NCBI GenBank assembly: GCA_902702965.1
Contig: CACRXP010000002.1
Span: forward strand, 4,047,245-4,111,244
Reading direction: 5' to 3'
Length of the DNA stretch: 64,000 nucleotides
From: Spirometra erinaceieuropaei
Lineage: Eukaryota > Platyhelminthes > Cestoda > Diphyllobothriidea > Diphyllobothriidae
Position 1 is the stretch's first letter; every line of letters begins with the position of its first letter. The notes beneath the pieces were generated by a model that was given only the letters and a program-made list of their open reading frames with translations, made no database searches and was not told where the DNA came from. Positions 1 to 11,290 of this stretch are shown here, one piece after another. The translations under genes and the position numbers were made by a program.

Positions 1-659
1 AGCTGCTGCACGGCCCTGATGGTCTCCTGGAGAGATGGCGGGAGGTCGAGGTCCACGTTGGTCTCCACTTGCGGCAGGCGCTCGATGGCGGCGTCGGAGA
101 TGACGGAGGGGCGGTTGAGGACGCCTCGAAAATGCTCGGCCCATCGCTGCAGGATTTGCGTCTTCACAGTCAGGAGAGTGTTGCCGTCGGCGCTGAGGAG
201 AGGAGCAGTGCCCTTCGTCGGCGGACCGTAGACAGCTTTGATCGCAGAGAAGAAGTTCTTCCATTCGTTGCGGTCCGCGTACCCTTGGATTTCCTCAGCT
301 TTGCGAGCAGTCCAGGCGTCCTGCATCTCGCGCAGTCGTTGCTGAAGTTGGCGGCGACTGCGGTAGAAGGCAGCTTTGGTGGCATCAGTGGGGTGATCTA
401 CGTAGGCTTTGTGTAGGCGGTTCTTCTCAGCTAGCAGATTTCTGATGGCGGCGTCGTTGTCGTCGAACCAGTCCTGGTGTTGGCGGAGAGCGCGACCGAG
501 GACGGCGAGCGCCGTCGACTGGACCGTGTCTCGCAGTTGACACCAGCGGTTCTCCACGGAGGCGTTCTCGGCAGCGGCGGCGTCGTCAGCGGCAGCGATA
601 GGAAGGTTGTCTAGCCGTAGAGCTAGCTCATTGCTTGTGACAACAAGTAATACTAATAG
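1..659 (-). mobile_element. RTE-type LINE ORF2 fragment, running off the left edge
   Basis: The minus strand is open without a stop from an in-frame TGA (complement of 660-662) to the window edge, about 218 codons. It reads as the linker after the endonuclease domain leading into reverse transcriptase: a run such as NRWCQLRDTVQSTALAVLG, then DWFDDNDAAIRNLLAEKN, WTARKAEEIQGYADRNEWKN, FFSAIKAVYGP, ILQRWAEHFRGVLNRPS and finally DLPPSLQETIRAVQ. These blocks match what I know of RTE-like endonuclease/reverse-transcriptase ORFs that are very abundant in tapeworm genomes and often mis-annotated as craniofacial development protein 2. The endonuclease part expected above 660 is absent, so the copy is 5' truncated; catalytic RT motifs would lie outside the window. 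The frame is unbroken, so the insertion looks fairly young. Confidence 0.8.
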
Positions 660-662
660 TCA

Positions 663-985
663 CCTGATGACTGCTTCACACTTGAAAGACCGCGTAATGT
701 GCCCGTATTTCATCACGTCTGGAAGGGGAATGTGTCGCATTGTAACTGCTAAGATGTGTTTTGGTTAAATTGCTTAGCACCACCGACCAACAAGCTGGCA
801 ACAATCTAGTGAGTAGTACTCAGGAAACAATTTGTTTACTGAGTTGACAAACTGCAGTCATTTTTCGTGTTTTTTGAATACCTACGGGAGTACAATTGAC
901 AAATTTCGGACGATGCGAGATCTTGGCGTTGTGCGCAGTGAAGAACTGAGAGTCGGGCCCAATGGCTCCTTCTTAGCGTGGCCTT
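663..985. other. unassigned spacer
   Basis: No coding potential, RNA gene or repeat that I recognise. It lies between the truncated 5' edge of the RTE-type LINE and repeat R1 copy 1. Confidence 0.3.
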
Positions 986-989
986 TTTA

Positions 990-1235
990 GCTCTCCGACT
1001 GATGTGAGATTTGGACCGCCCTTTATGAAAGCCTGGTGCATTCGACGGGATCAGGTCGTGTGTGTGGCACTCGTAGACAGACTCTCAGCCACTGCACCCA
1101 GGCTCGCCTTCGGTCGTCCTGACTCTGTCCTGTCACCGAGTCCAGGTGAGTAAGGGAGGATATAGTGCGGCAGGTGCTATGCAAGTCTGCCACACTATAA
1201 ACCAGTCCACGCGCAGGGTGCGGATGCTGCGTCCT
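990..1235 (+). repeat. dispersed GC-rich repeat R1, copy 1 (diverged)
   Basis: The stretch shares ordered blocks with 12900-13160 and 18160-18450: a TGTGTGGCACTC-like block, a CGTCCTGAC...TGTC block, then AGTGCGGCAGGTGCTATGCA followed by AGTCTGCCACACTATAAACC. The order and spacing are the same in each copy and no protein is encoded, which suggests a dispersed non-autonomous element or a decayed LINE 3' region. Boundaries are approximate. Confidence 0.5.
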
Positions 1236-1239
1236 CTCC

Positions 1240-2440
1240 ATTGGACATATGGTAGACGTCCTCGCTCACAACATTTGAAAGATCGGGAGCCGTTTGAAGA
1301 GCCCAAAAACTGCGACACCAAAATGCCTTGAAGATTGAACTAGGAGGAGGATGAGGAGGAGGAGCTACAAAGTGCAGCCGAAAGAAATTGTGCCACTTGA
1401 ACCATCAACAAGAACTGGTGTCATGCGCGCTTTCTAGCGAGAGTTATTACGGCGGTCTTCAAAGGCTGTATCCCACAGGATGATAAAGCATTTGCTGCTA
1501 TGCGCTTATCAAAGGCTTCCACGTATGCCGCCAATGATACAATGGTAGAAGGAAGAACGAGTGCGTTGTGGTGGAGATCACAGTACCTGGCCGGATCAGT
1601 GTCACAAGGTGATCTTGTAGCGGGCAGCCATCATGACCGGTCTGGCGTCATTGTTCAAGACCTCGCTGCCTTAAGGTCATTCACCCCTTTGCAGTGAGCC
1701 GTCCCAGACGTGCTAACCTGAAGTCACACGACTGACAGCTCGGGCACACCTGCGTCCGCACAGCCCCAGCTGTCTATGCGGCCACTTGAACGCACCTCCC
1801 CCCTGCGACCACAACCTAAGCCACTGGGGCACCACCCCTCGGCAAATTCAACACACACTGACTGGACCCCACTTGAGCTTGGCCCACGAGCCTACAAAAG
1901 TGACTGCCACCACTGTCCCATAGACTCTCAGGCCTGACTGGACGCAGTTAACACCAGCACTGGCTTCGTCCAATGGCCACTGTCGCCTGAGAGGACACCA
2001 CTGGGTTTTGTATACATTAAACCCCTCATTCTGGTGCCTTCTGTCTTCTCTTTCCAACAGTAGGATTTGCCCCGACTATGGTAGCGTTCAGACTGCACAC
2101 ACACACCGCATAACCACCACATTCTTTCCTTATGGGGGAAAATTTAATTTAGATGGCCCGGACGGTTGGAATTATTGTTGACATGATCTGCGTGAAGAGT
2201 TCCCTACATGCCACAGGCGGGCTTGTGAAGATGGCAGTGTGGTGGTATGGGAGGCTTGTGTTTCACGCGACAGAAGTTATAATTACTGATTTTACAGGGG
2301 AAGAGACAATGCACAGTCATACATTTACCCACTTGCTGTTTAGATGCTGCCTTTGTGTGCCATTTTCGCGGTGGACCCATGGTTTTCGTAACTGTGACCA
2401 AATTGGTACGACGACCTGTCCAACTCTGAGTCCCTATCGT
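1240..2440. other. unassigned region
   Basis: Only short, compositionally random open frames are present. Nothing recognised as a gene, RNA or repeat. Confidence 0.3.
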
Positions 2441-2444
2441 TGCC

Positions 2445-2625
2445 CATTTGGGAATAAACTGCCCCTACTAGCTAGGTGTGTACAGTGCAACAGTCGAACT
2501 TGCCAGTCCAATCATCAACTGAAAAATGCTGTTCAGCAAGCATGGAATGCTTTGAGTGAAGCAGAACTGATCACTCTGATTTTCTGAGGGGGAATGAAGG
2601 TCATACGTCCCTTTGACTTCCGGGG
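2445..2625 (+). pseudogene. Tc1/mariner-like transposase C-terminal remnant
   Basis: The + frame ending at 2587 reads NHQLKNAVQQAWNALSEAEL and then ITLIF before a TGA; after the stop the same frame gives GGMKVIR. This resembles the C-terminus of Tc1-type transposases, where a helix ending ...AV..EW..L....L..LI is followed by a SMPRR.(E/K)AVI-like tail. The preceding PYRCPFGNKL at about 2431-2460 could be a frame-disturbed version of the SPDLNPIEHLW block holding the last catalytic acidic residue. No terminal inverted repeats were found. It is a dead fragment; the family call rests on one short block. Confidence 0.4.
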
Positions 2626-2629
2626 GTGA

Positions 2630-5600
2630 CGCCCCAATGTGAGTCAGCTTATACTTGTGGGAGAGCCACTTCTGACCACTATCACTTATTACCGCAGTGC
2701 ACCGTTTTGTGCTAAAACTGTGTTCACCCTGCAAGTTGCCACTTCCTACTCCCATTGTCGAAATTTTGATCAAAAACAGGTGGCCTTGTAACTGTCTGGG
2801 ACAGACTTTAAACTTATCTCCCACTTTTAGATTTAGAAAGTATGCATGAAATTCTCCAGATGCTTGCATTAAAAAATATTTACTGGTTTATATGTCCTTC
2901 GTGTCCCTCCCTCCCTTCGACTAGGTTCGTGCTTATCAAGACAAGGTGAATTGTTGACTAGATTCTCTCTCCTTCCACGTCAAGACTCTCACACACATAT
3001 ATATATCCTTGCATGTGAACTACCAGTGATTGCTTTGAAAATGCATCAGAAGCGCACACTGTGCATCCTTGACCTGGATTCTCAAGGAGATCCCTTTTTC
3101 ATATCTAGATCCGACTGCCATCCGTTCAGTACTGCCCTTCTAGCACTGTGTTGAATTCTACGTAGCGCCCCCCCCCCTCACTTTTCCTCCTGATCCGCGA
3201 TGCAACCTGGCAGTTAACAGTTTCGCTCGTTTTTTCCCAAACCGCCTTGTGTGGCGCAAGTATGAGGCAGTCATACACTCCGAAGGTTGCGAGCTGTACT
3301 TATGGTTAGGCTGTGCAATTTAACTGTTTAATTTCACCATGTCGAAGTGGAGTACCATAATTCGTTGGAGGACTTTGCGGCAAGATCTCATTTCGTAGCC
3401 GGACTTGTTAGGGTTTAAGTCTGGGGGTTAGGGGCTAGGGATTACGGTTAGGGGTTGGGGTTAGCGTTTTGCAGTTAAAGTTAGAATTCAGGTTGGGACT
3501 TGTCTACTGCAGACACGGCCACGAAATGAGATCCGACCGAATTTGCCTTTCGAGTCAAACCTGCGCCGTTGTTGCCGAAAGAAGAGGATAAGAAATTTCT
3601 GGACACGGCGATCGTGCAAAGTAGAGCTGTGAAGACTAGACATAATGATCGCATAAGCGTCGCATTCACTGATTTAGTCTGATTCTAGGACGACCACTTA
3701 CAAGCGTTCCATCTTACTTTGACTGGAGTCGGCCTTTGTACGTAGAACCTGTCAGACGGTCGTGGGTTTTGGACAAGGTGTTGTTTGTAAAGGTGATTTT
3801 GCAGTTTCCTAAACTAACGAAGTTGGCATGCTCTAAAAACGACAGAGAGGACATCCACTGTCGGTTACTTTACTCCATTCATGCTCGTTGGAATTATTAT
3901 TGTTAGATCTGCTATCCGGTACCCCCGGAAATGTGCATGCTTGGCCTTTCTGCATTCGCATCCAAACTTGGTACGAATAATATGTGTGGGCAATTAGTAG
4001 ACCCTCTCTTTCTCTCTCTCTCAGACTTTCCACGGTGGCGGGGTGGGCTGGTCTATTAACTACCCCCCGTCCTTGAAACAGCTGTGCACTGCAGCAAAAA
4101 TAAACACCTACGGGGTGGGTAGACCTGCGTTAGCGCTGGAACGCGCAACACCATCTTCTTCCAGGCCAGCTTTAGGTCCTTTCCATGAGGCCTAGAGAGT
4201 GAGAGAGAGAGGCATGTGATCTATTTCCTTGCAAACAATCTTTTAACTGATTATAACACTTAGGTGGCAACCTACCAATGTTGAGCGTACCGGTGGGGGC
4301 CTGGAACAGTTCTTGCTAATTGGGTAACACAGCAGCAACAGCAGCAGTGTTGTTCGCTCAGGGCCTTGCCGCGTTTCTGTATGCCGCTTCCTGTGACTGC
4401 CCCGAAAGTAGACTACTACTGATTATCCACATGCTGCCTGCCGTTTGCTTCAGTGTGCGGTTTTTAATGCTCCCCCTCCCCTCCCCGTCGTAGCCCAGCG
4501 TTAAATACTAATGAGAATTTTCAAGAAAAACAACAATAGAACCAAACCTTAGCTGTGGTTTTTCGTTTTTTTGCCTTGGAAAGCAGTCCTTTAGTTGTGT
4601 TTCCGCACTCGCAGCAAGATGCCATTTCTTATTCCCTTTAGGACTTTTTTAGACGTCATAGACGATTCTCATGTTGCATTCTCACTCTGACGCTCAGGTG
4701 GTTTTCGTTACTTGAAACAAAAACTGTCCTAATAATATCTGTGGGTTATTTTTGCAAGGTATCGTTAACTATTTCGTAGCTGTGATCATGTCTGATCTTT
4801 CCGGCCTCGGTGATTTCGCGGAGTGCACCTCTCCGCGCATGGCATTCTGCGGCTGTGCATCTAGAGACTTCGACCTATTTTTCTCCTTCGGCCACGGGGA
4901 CCAACTATCGAAGGTACAGAAAATAATTTGGTACTTTGACAAACTGAGTCGAGCCGGGTTTTAAGTTGGTGTCATTTCGTCGAGCCTGCAGTAAACTATC
5001 GAAAATCTCGTTGTGGGACGGGCATACAGTGTTGTACCACGTATGGCCCTATCCTGTGCTCTCAAAAGGGGTCGCGCGGTGGATGCGCTGGACTAACGCG
5101 GGGGCCGTATCGGATTCTGGCAGTCGTTATCGGATTTGTGCACCATAAAAAATGCCAACGTTTGGGGGTGCGGTGGCAAACCCAGTTGCCCGCAGACGTC
5201 GCGCACGCCGGGACTACTGCCGTCGCCTCCCTTCGCCATTGTTGTTGTTGGCTGAAATCCTGATCATTTGCTGTGTGGACCAGGGGGCGTGGAGTGGAAC
5301 GCCAAGGTGCGGCCTCGGCCGTGCCATCCACCTGCACCCCCCCCCCATGGGCCAGCAACAAAGTAGGTCGAAAGTTGCTGGAGGCCTGTGCCTCCACCAG
5401 CATATGCACGACATGCGGATCTACCAGGATATTGGCTACTCTTCTTAGTTTCAGGATTTTCGTCCTCACCCTGACTCTTTATGACAGTACTTAGGCTGTA
5501 ATTCACTTGCTTCCCCGAAATGGTTTTATAATTTTCACACGCCTCAACTCGCGCTCTACTAAGCTGTGCATTTTCTGCCAATGTCCTAGATGTCTAGACT

Positions 5601-7840
5601 TGCGTTTTGGTGACTGTGATTGTTGGGCGGCACTATCATGAGCTTTGAGAGTCGGCTCTTTTGACGTCTACTGTTATGTTTGACCCTATTTTGTGCATAC
5701 ACGTGTAATTTTAATAATATAACTATTTTAACGGAATAACTTCATGTCACACAGTTGACAGTCAGACGGCCTTTTAAATCCGAAAAGCTATAGAAAACTT
5801 ATTTAGAAATATCAACGGCTGGGTCGGACACCTCCCGGTCGTTTCATGTAGTCGGAGAAAGTCGTTCGGATACTTGTCTGGACTTTGCGTCAGTACCCGT
5901 GTTAGGTTTATTGTGAAAATATTTTCAGCTCAGTACACACGCTACTAACTGTCCGCTGGCGGACGTAGACAGTATATGGTTGTCTCACTGAGGGAAATAG
6001 TGTTCAGCCGTACTGCTTGCAAAAATCCACGGCGAGTTGAAAATATTGCGTCCCAAACAATGTGCGTCCATTTTTTCAATATTTTTAGGCGGAATGCTAA
6101 ATGACGTGCTTTGAGCTAATCGTATTGCAGGTTGAATAGGTATTCCATTTTAGCACGGAGTTCCTTTCCAGTGTCCTCGAAAACGGTTGCCAGAAATATC
6201 CAATCCTGTCTCTGTTTTCATTGTCGGCAGCGCTTCCCAAGTTACTGCCGGTCTGCGATCGCTTGCAGGACATCAGACAACCGTTTCTAAGCCACATGGG
6301 ACGCCTGCATTCCATCCTGTAATTAAGACCGATCATCTGACATCGCTCTTCTGTCTGGGTTTTTTTTGCATCCCTGATTGCAACCAGCAGACCGTGGCCC
6401 AAATGACAGCAGCCAGCGACCACTTTTAGCCGAATTTAATTTCCACGTTCTCCCTGCCTGGGTTCAAAGCCAGCGATGGCATGGTAAACCAGAAGCGTCC
6501 ATCCCTGTCTCCACTGTCATCATTGGTTTTGCCGGCCGTTGCTTTCGACGACACTGTTGGAGCGGGAGCATGCAAGTACTGCAGGGTGTTTTTTCGACGA
6601 AGGGCTCTCCGCGACCTGGAAACAATAACTTGCACATGATCTCCAATCCTCCGGAGCCTGGATAACTGCCCTTTTTGTCCTCCCCCCCCCCTCCCTTAAC
6701 CACCTGGCTCCACAACCGTGTGAGAAATGCGAAGGAGGGAGTAGGGAAGGATCGCATTCTGATAGTGCTTTTCACACATAGGTTTTGCCTTAACTCGTTA
6801 TTCTATCGGTTGCGGAAAACAGTATGTTTGTGATCAACACAATTATCTACAGGCTTTCCAATAATCACTTATTTCAGTCTTTATCGCTTGAACTAAAAAT
6901 GTACGATGAGGAGCGACACAACCAGGGACTCCTTCGTGCCGAGACAGTCGGACCAACTATTTTTTGCCTGCTTGGGCATCATGAACTAACAGCGGGAAGG
7001 AACGGCAGCGGGAGCCCAGTGATAGATGAGTTCCCAGCTTAAAGTCTGGCTCAGTCTGGTAGAAAGCCGCATGCATGTTGCGTGCGCCTAAGTCGGAGTC
7101 GTGCTGCCGCACCAGTCTCTGCGACTTCATCGGTTGTCTTCCCCGAGGGACATTGTGGACTTGAGCGGAGAACGGGCGACATTGATACTATGCAACCTTT
7201 CCCCCTTTACTCCAACTGACGTCCGCATCTATGGCCTGGAAAGTCGTTAATTAGCGACAGACGCTGGTATTTGGGACGGATGCTAAGTTCCCACGACTTC
7301 GTAGGGTGGCTTTTATGGCGCATTTTGTGGCTTTTCTACACATCCAGTCCAGTTTGAACTCTGGTCCGCTCGACGTTAAGGCGCATACCTAAAGTGGGGC
7401 CAGTCTTAGCCGTGCATCGCGTCAATTCTCCCTTCCAGTCATCCTGACTCAAACCTCCACTGGAGCATTTCCAGAGTGGAGGATGAAACAAAGCCGATGC
7501 TGTGTAAATCCTATGCAATAATCCAGTCCACTTATAAGTGGCGGCGACGGCGACGCTGGTGGTGTTGGGGCCCTTGAACAGTAACAGTGCTGCCCCCCCC
7601 CTCCACCTCCACCAGGCCACTGATGCCTTACTTACACTCATTCCTTGACTTGGGCAGAGCACCGACGGCCCTGTTCTTAGTTTTCCGAGACGTCTGCATC
7701 CGCATCCTCCTAGCCCGCAAGTACTCCAACCCTCTGCATTGGATTTTGTCCCTTTCGCCCCCCTCCCCTCGCATGCGACGGCGCCGTACCTGATCTTTGC
7801 TGCTTTTTTAACCTGACCCTGTGTACTTTATCCTCCCTCT
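2630..7840. other. long non-coding stretch upstream of an LRRFIP-like exon
   Basis: About 5.2 kb with no exon I can defend. It may be intronic to the gene whose exon starts at 7849, but no further coiled-coil-like exon with GT-AG borders was found. It contains poly-C runs near 3171, 5337, 6682 and 7592, CT/GA simple repeats near 4009-4022 and 4199-4212, a CAG-like run near 4330 and a telomere-like patch at 3408-3470. Confidence 0.3.
3408..3472 (+). repeat. degenerate telomere-like (TTAGGG-related) patch
   Basis: About eight tandem variants of GTTAGGG occur here, such as GGGGTTAGGGGCTAGGGATT and CGGTTAGGGGTTGGGGTTAG. TTAGGG is the usual flatworm telomere unit, so this may be a small interstitial telomeric relic, but a G-rich low-complexity origin fits as well. 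Confidence 0.4.
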
Positions 7841-7848
7841 GTTTTCAG

Positions 7849-7953
7849 ATCATTCGACTGGAGAGTCAAGTAAAACGATTCAAAACCAACCTCGAGGATG
7901 CGGAGAAGAAGGAGGAGCAGTTGAAACAGGATCGCCGCAAACTTCAGCGCGAT
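7849..7953 (+). CDS. LRRFIP1/2-like protein, internal coiled-coil exon
   Basis: A 105-bp phase-0 exon bounded by an acceptor (CTCTGTTTTCAG) and a donor (GTGAGC). It encodes 35 residues, starting IIRLESQVKRFKTNLEDAEK and ending EEQLKQDRRKLQRD. The heptad pattern and the R(R/K)KLQR(D/E) block are those of the C-terminal coiled coil of leucine-rich-repeat flightless-interacting proteins, where RLKSQV.RYK, AEK.E..LK and KRKLQREL occur in the same order. LRRFIP proteins bind Flightless-I and Dishevelled and act in actin and Wnt-linked signalling; that role is carried over from the family. It joins in phase to the exon at 15074. Upstream exons were not found and may lie left of the window. Another coiled-coil protein cannot be excluded. 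Confidence 0.6.
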
Positions 7954-10900
7954 GTGAGCATTTTGTTTTATACTGTTTTATTGTTGAACGGTATTCTATT
8001 GTCGCAGCGTATGTAGACGTCAGGCAGTCGGAGTATCCTCTGTTATTTGACTTTTGATGATTTTGCTGGTAGTTGGAGGCTGTTGCATGAACCTCTGCAT
8101 CTTGACGGCTGCATGACCCGCGTTGAAACCTCTAAAACCACCAGTATGGGTGGCTCCGCTCAATTTTTTAGTTTGTAGTTGGTTGCCTCCAGCAATTGCG
8201 GTCGTAGAGAAAGGTCTCCCCCAGAACCGTCTTGCGGAATGCTGTCTCTGAGACAGTGACTTAATTTCCAAATCCGACGAAAACATTATCTAGTCTTGCC
8301 ATCATACAATATCTGAATGTGACACTCGCCTATCTAACTGCTGTTTTGGACATGGAAGCGCTCCTCTTGGGGTTATAGTTCAAGCACTGCCGTCTGGTCG
8401 ACCAAAAATCCATAAACTATGGTTTGTCAGACACCCCTTGGGCAAGGACGTTGAATGTAACCCCCTTGGGGAGACCATGGTTAGCTACAAACCTAACGCC
8501 AACCATGGCTATGCCTTTAATGGGAAATCTCTAACTCTTTAGCTTTTAAGGAAAAGGTGGACGTAACCGTAGCCTTAAGTCAAGCCCTAACCTTCATCTG
8601 CAACTCTCTGATGATGAATTTAGCCAAGAATCCGAAACGTCAGGCTAATAGACTTCCTATTCCAGCGATCGCATCTTCTTCTGGACCTAACCAGGGCCTC
8701 AACCCCAAATCCAAACCGTAACCCAAGCCTGGCAACCCTAGTCCCAAGAATAACCAACCAACACCGATTTTAACCGTTGTCCAAACCCTAACTTTGAGCC
8801 CAAAATGGGCTACTTAATGTCGATAACACTGTTGAAGTCAAAGTCTGCTTCGTGCATAACCCGTTTTGCAACCTACTGTCAGGCAAGCCGCTATGAGGCA
8901 CATCAACCGCCCAGGGGGGTTACATACCCTCCCCTTACCCACCCTTGTATCGGCCGGCGGGAAAAGCTGCCTTGGAAGTCGGACCCTATTTATAGGCAAC
9001 GGATTCGACTGTTCGGTGTCATGCCACGCATGTGGGTTTTATCACTACATGGCCCATGATTGCTTATCCCCCCCCCCCCTCAGACCTAGGAGGCCGCTTA
9101 TTTTGCTGCCTGCCTTCGTTGAAGACGTTTCACTGTCCGTCGCCTGTGAACTCGTCAACTGGACCACATTTCTCTGCTTATTTGGACTGCAGAGAAGCAG
9201 TCCGTCTTATCCAATCAGATAACCTCCGGAGGTTGATTGTTTGCGGACGGTGATGCAAACACCTATGCAGTTACGACGAAAAGGTTGTTAGAGGGTTAAC
9301 TACTCAGCGGCCTCCGTGTTCACCAACCCCCATAAATGATCATTCAAGACTCCCTGTTTTCTCATTTTAGAGGGACACCGTTAAGACTGGTTAAAGCATG
9401 AAGAAGTCTAACACGACACAGACCTTTTACAATTTCGAGATGGGCAGAGCAACTGAGACGGCATTAAACTACTGTCTTTTATCTGAGTATTTTTGTAGTG
9501 CGCTGCAGATTCCGGTGTCAGGAGCAATCGATCGTTAGAAGGCCACTGTCTCGTCGGCTGTTTATGTGCTGGGATTACTGCGTCGACCCTTATAGGAAAG
9601 TTGTTCGACTGTCACCTGAGACTTAAAGCCTCCGTGTCGATGCTGTTGGTGGATGTCCACGAAAATGGCGAATGATGCGAAATGCGTGTGGTTGACTTTG
9701 GCGACCCCAAGAAATGGTACACGTTTAGCCGCCATATATATCAACTGGTAGGACGGATCGCGCCAGACAATGCGCCTTATCAGTGGCAACGTCAATTTCT
9801 CGAGGGTGCTCTCTTTCTCTTTTCGGCGTCAACGTTCTGATGGAAAATGACACTCCACATCCTCCCCCTTGTGTTACCAAACCTATCAGATCTGAGCTAA
9901 TTCTCAGACAGCTAGTGGTTTGGGCACAAGTCTCGAGAACAGGTTTCCTCCGTCATGCCAGTTTACTGTCCTCCACTGAAATCCCGCTTCCTAATAACCC
10001 AATTACTTGGGGCCATTCCTGATCTTTAAATTCTGACGATCTGCCGACTTCCTGTTTTGTCTTCCGACGCAGTTGGAAGTCCAGTCTCACCGCCAGTCTA
10101 CTTGGCTCGAGTTTACTTACAACAAGTGAACGCGCTCCTAAATTTCACTGACTTATCAAATAGTCACGTCTTGGACGGTTTCAAACTCGCGGAACAACTT
10201 GTCCGCCCTCCTTCTCCTTCCGAATAAGGCTCAAATAGCCATGATTCCTTTTCAATAGGGCTTTTCCCACAAATTTCCTCGATAGGAGATCTGAGGCGCA
10301 TTTGAAGCCGAGTTCGTGTGTGTGTTTGGGCACCGGCACGGGTCTGGCGCACGTAGGTGTGAGTTCGGCAACTGCGTCCACGTTCATCTTCAGTCTTCTC
10401 GGCTTGGTGTTGCCACTAGAACATGCTAAGGTGTAGAAGGGCGGAGGTGAATACTTATCAAGTCCCCCTCGCCATAAATTAACTTGCACGAAAGCCGTTA
10501 TTACGCGCTCAAGCGAAGGGAGCCCTCCATAGTTTTTGTCACCAGTGCCTGGGTTCTTCCCCCCTCGCCCTCATCGATTTCTCCTGAAACAGTGCCTATC
10601 AATTGGAGTCAAAATAAAAAAAGAAACAAGAATACTCCTCGTCGCATGCGACGGCCGAACTGTCGACCCGTACGGTCTGTGTTTTTATTACCAAGCTACA
10701 TCCATGACCGATCGAGCCAACTTTCTATTCAGCACTCACGCGCGCTTGTTAGGACGAACGTTGGAATAAAAACTATCCATAGAATGCCCGCTAATGTACT
10801 AACGAGCCAGATGCAGACATCTGTTTTATTATTATTTCCCATCGTCAGTACACCGTAGGTCTGTCACGTGCCTTATAAAGTGCAATCGCTTGTGAATTCT

Positions 10901-11139
10901 TCAGAATATACGACGGCTGGTTATACCTTCGTAAATGCGTCTACAGAGGCGGGAACGTTTGCCCCCCGTTGTGAGTACTAATATCGCTTTAAAACATCCC
11001 TGAGTAGAGTTAAACGTGGCTGCCTCATCCACAGTCTGGTGGATTCTAGGTGGATTACTTAGGAAATCCTGCTTGGGCAGTCAACTTACTGTATCTGATT
11101 TGGTGGATCCCAGACGTTGCAGTAGGTTGGGCGGGTAAC
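7954..11139 (+). other. LRRFIP-like intron, first part
   Basis: Start of a 7.1-kb intron. No exon-like frame or gene seen. A patch at about 8480-8800 is enriched in CCCTAA-like words (for example CAACCCTAGTCCC and CCAAACCCTAAC) with no regular period. A C12-13 run lies near 9069. Confidence 0.4.
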
Positions 11140-11290
11140 TTGACCCAAATGTGATTGAACTCACGTCTCCCAGCGGGGCCTCGTAGCTCAGGTGGCTAGA
11201 GCGTTGGCTGTACTAAAGCCTTCCCCCCGCTGTTGTGGGTTCGAGTCCCACCGAGGCGCCGAGTTTTTCACAGTTGGGTCAAAATGAATC
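11140..11290 (+). repeat. tRNA-derived repeat (family T), copy 1, with near-complete tRNA-like body
   Basis: Outer ends are short inverted repeats (TTGACCCAA at 11140 and TTGGGTCAA at 11274-11282). Inside, 11177-11258 folds like a tRNA: acceptor GGCCTCG against CGAGGCG with 6 of 7 pairs, TA at positions 8-9, D stem GCTC/GAGC, and T arm GTGGG-TTCGAGT-CCCAC. An A box (TAGCTCAGGTGG) and a B box (GGTTCGAGTCC) of RNA polymerase III are intact. The anticodon stem is poor and a long insert precedes the T arm. The same body recurs at 30679-30849 and 63323-63472, so this is a tRNA-derived repeat and not a cellular tRNA gene. Confidence 0.75.

Noticed and set aside
830..900. Apparent match of TTTTTTGAATACCTACGGG...ATTGACA to 27823-27865, considered as a shared transposon end
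   Set aside because: The similarity covers about 35 bp with mismatches, does not extend in either direction and could be chance in AT-rich sequence.
4752..4964. Short + frame containing MSDLSGLGDFAECTSPRMAF, considered as a first exon of the LRRFIP-like gene
   Set aside because: No coiled-coil or LRRFIP N-terminal likeness, and the apparent acceptor and donor do not give a phase that leads to the 7849 exon with any supporting exon between.
7390..7545. Possible fifth copy of repeat R1
   Set aside because: Only the TC(A/G)TCCTGACTC block and a CAATAATCCAGTCCAC-like end are shared; the diagnostic GTGCGGCAGATGCTGC block is missing.
11177..11258. Functional tRNA gene
   Set aside because: The anticodon stem does not pair properly, the variable region is irregular, and the same body with the same flanks recurs in two other places as part of a repeat.
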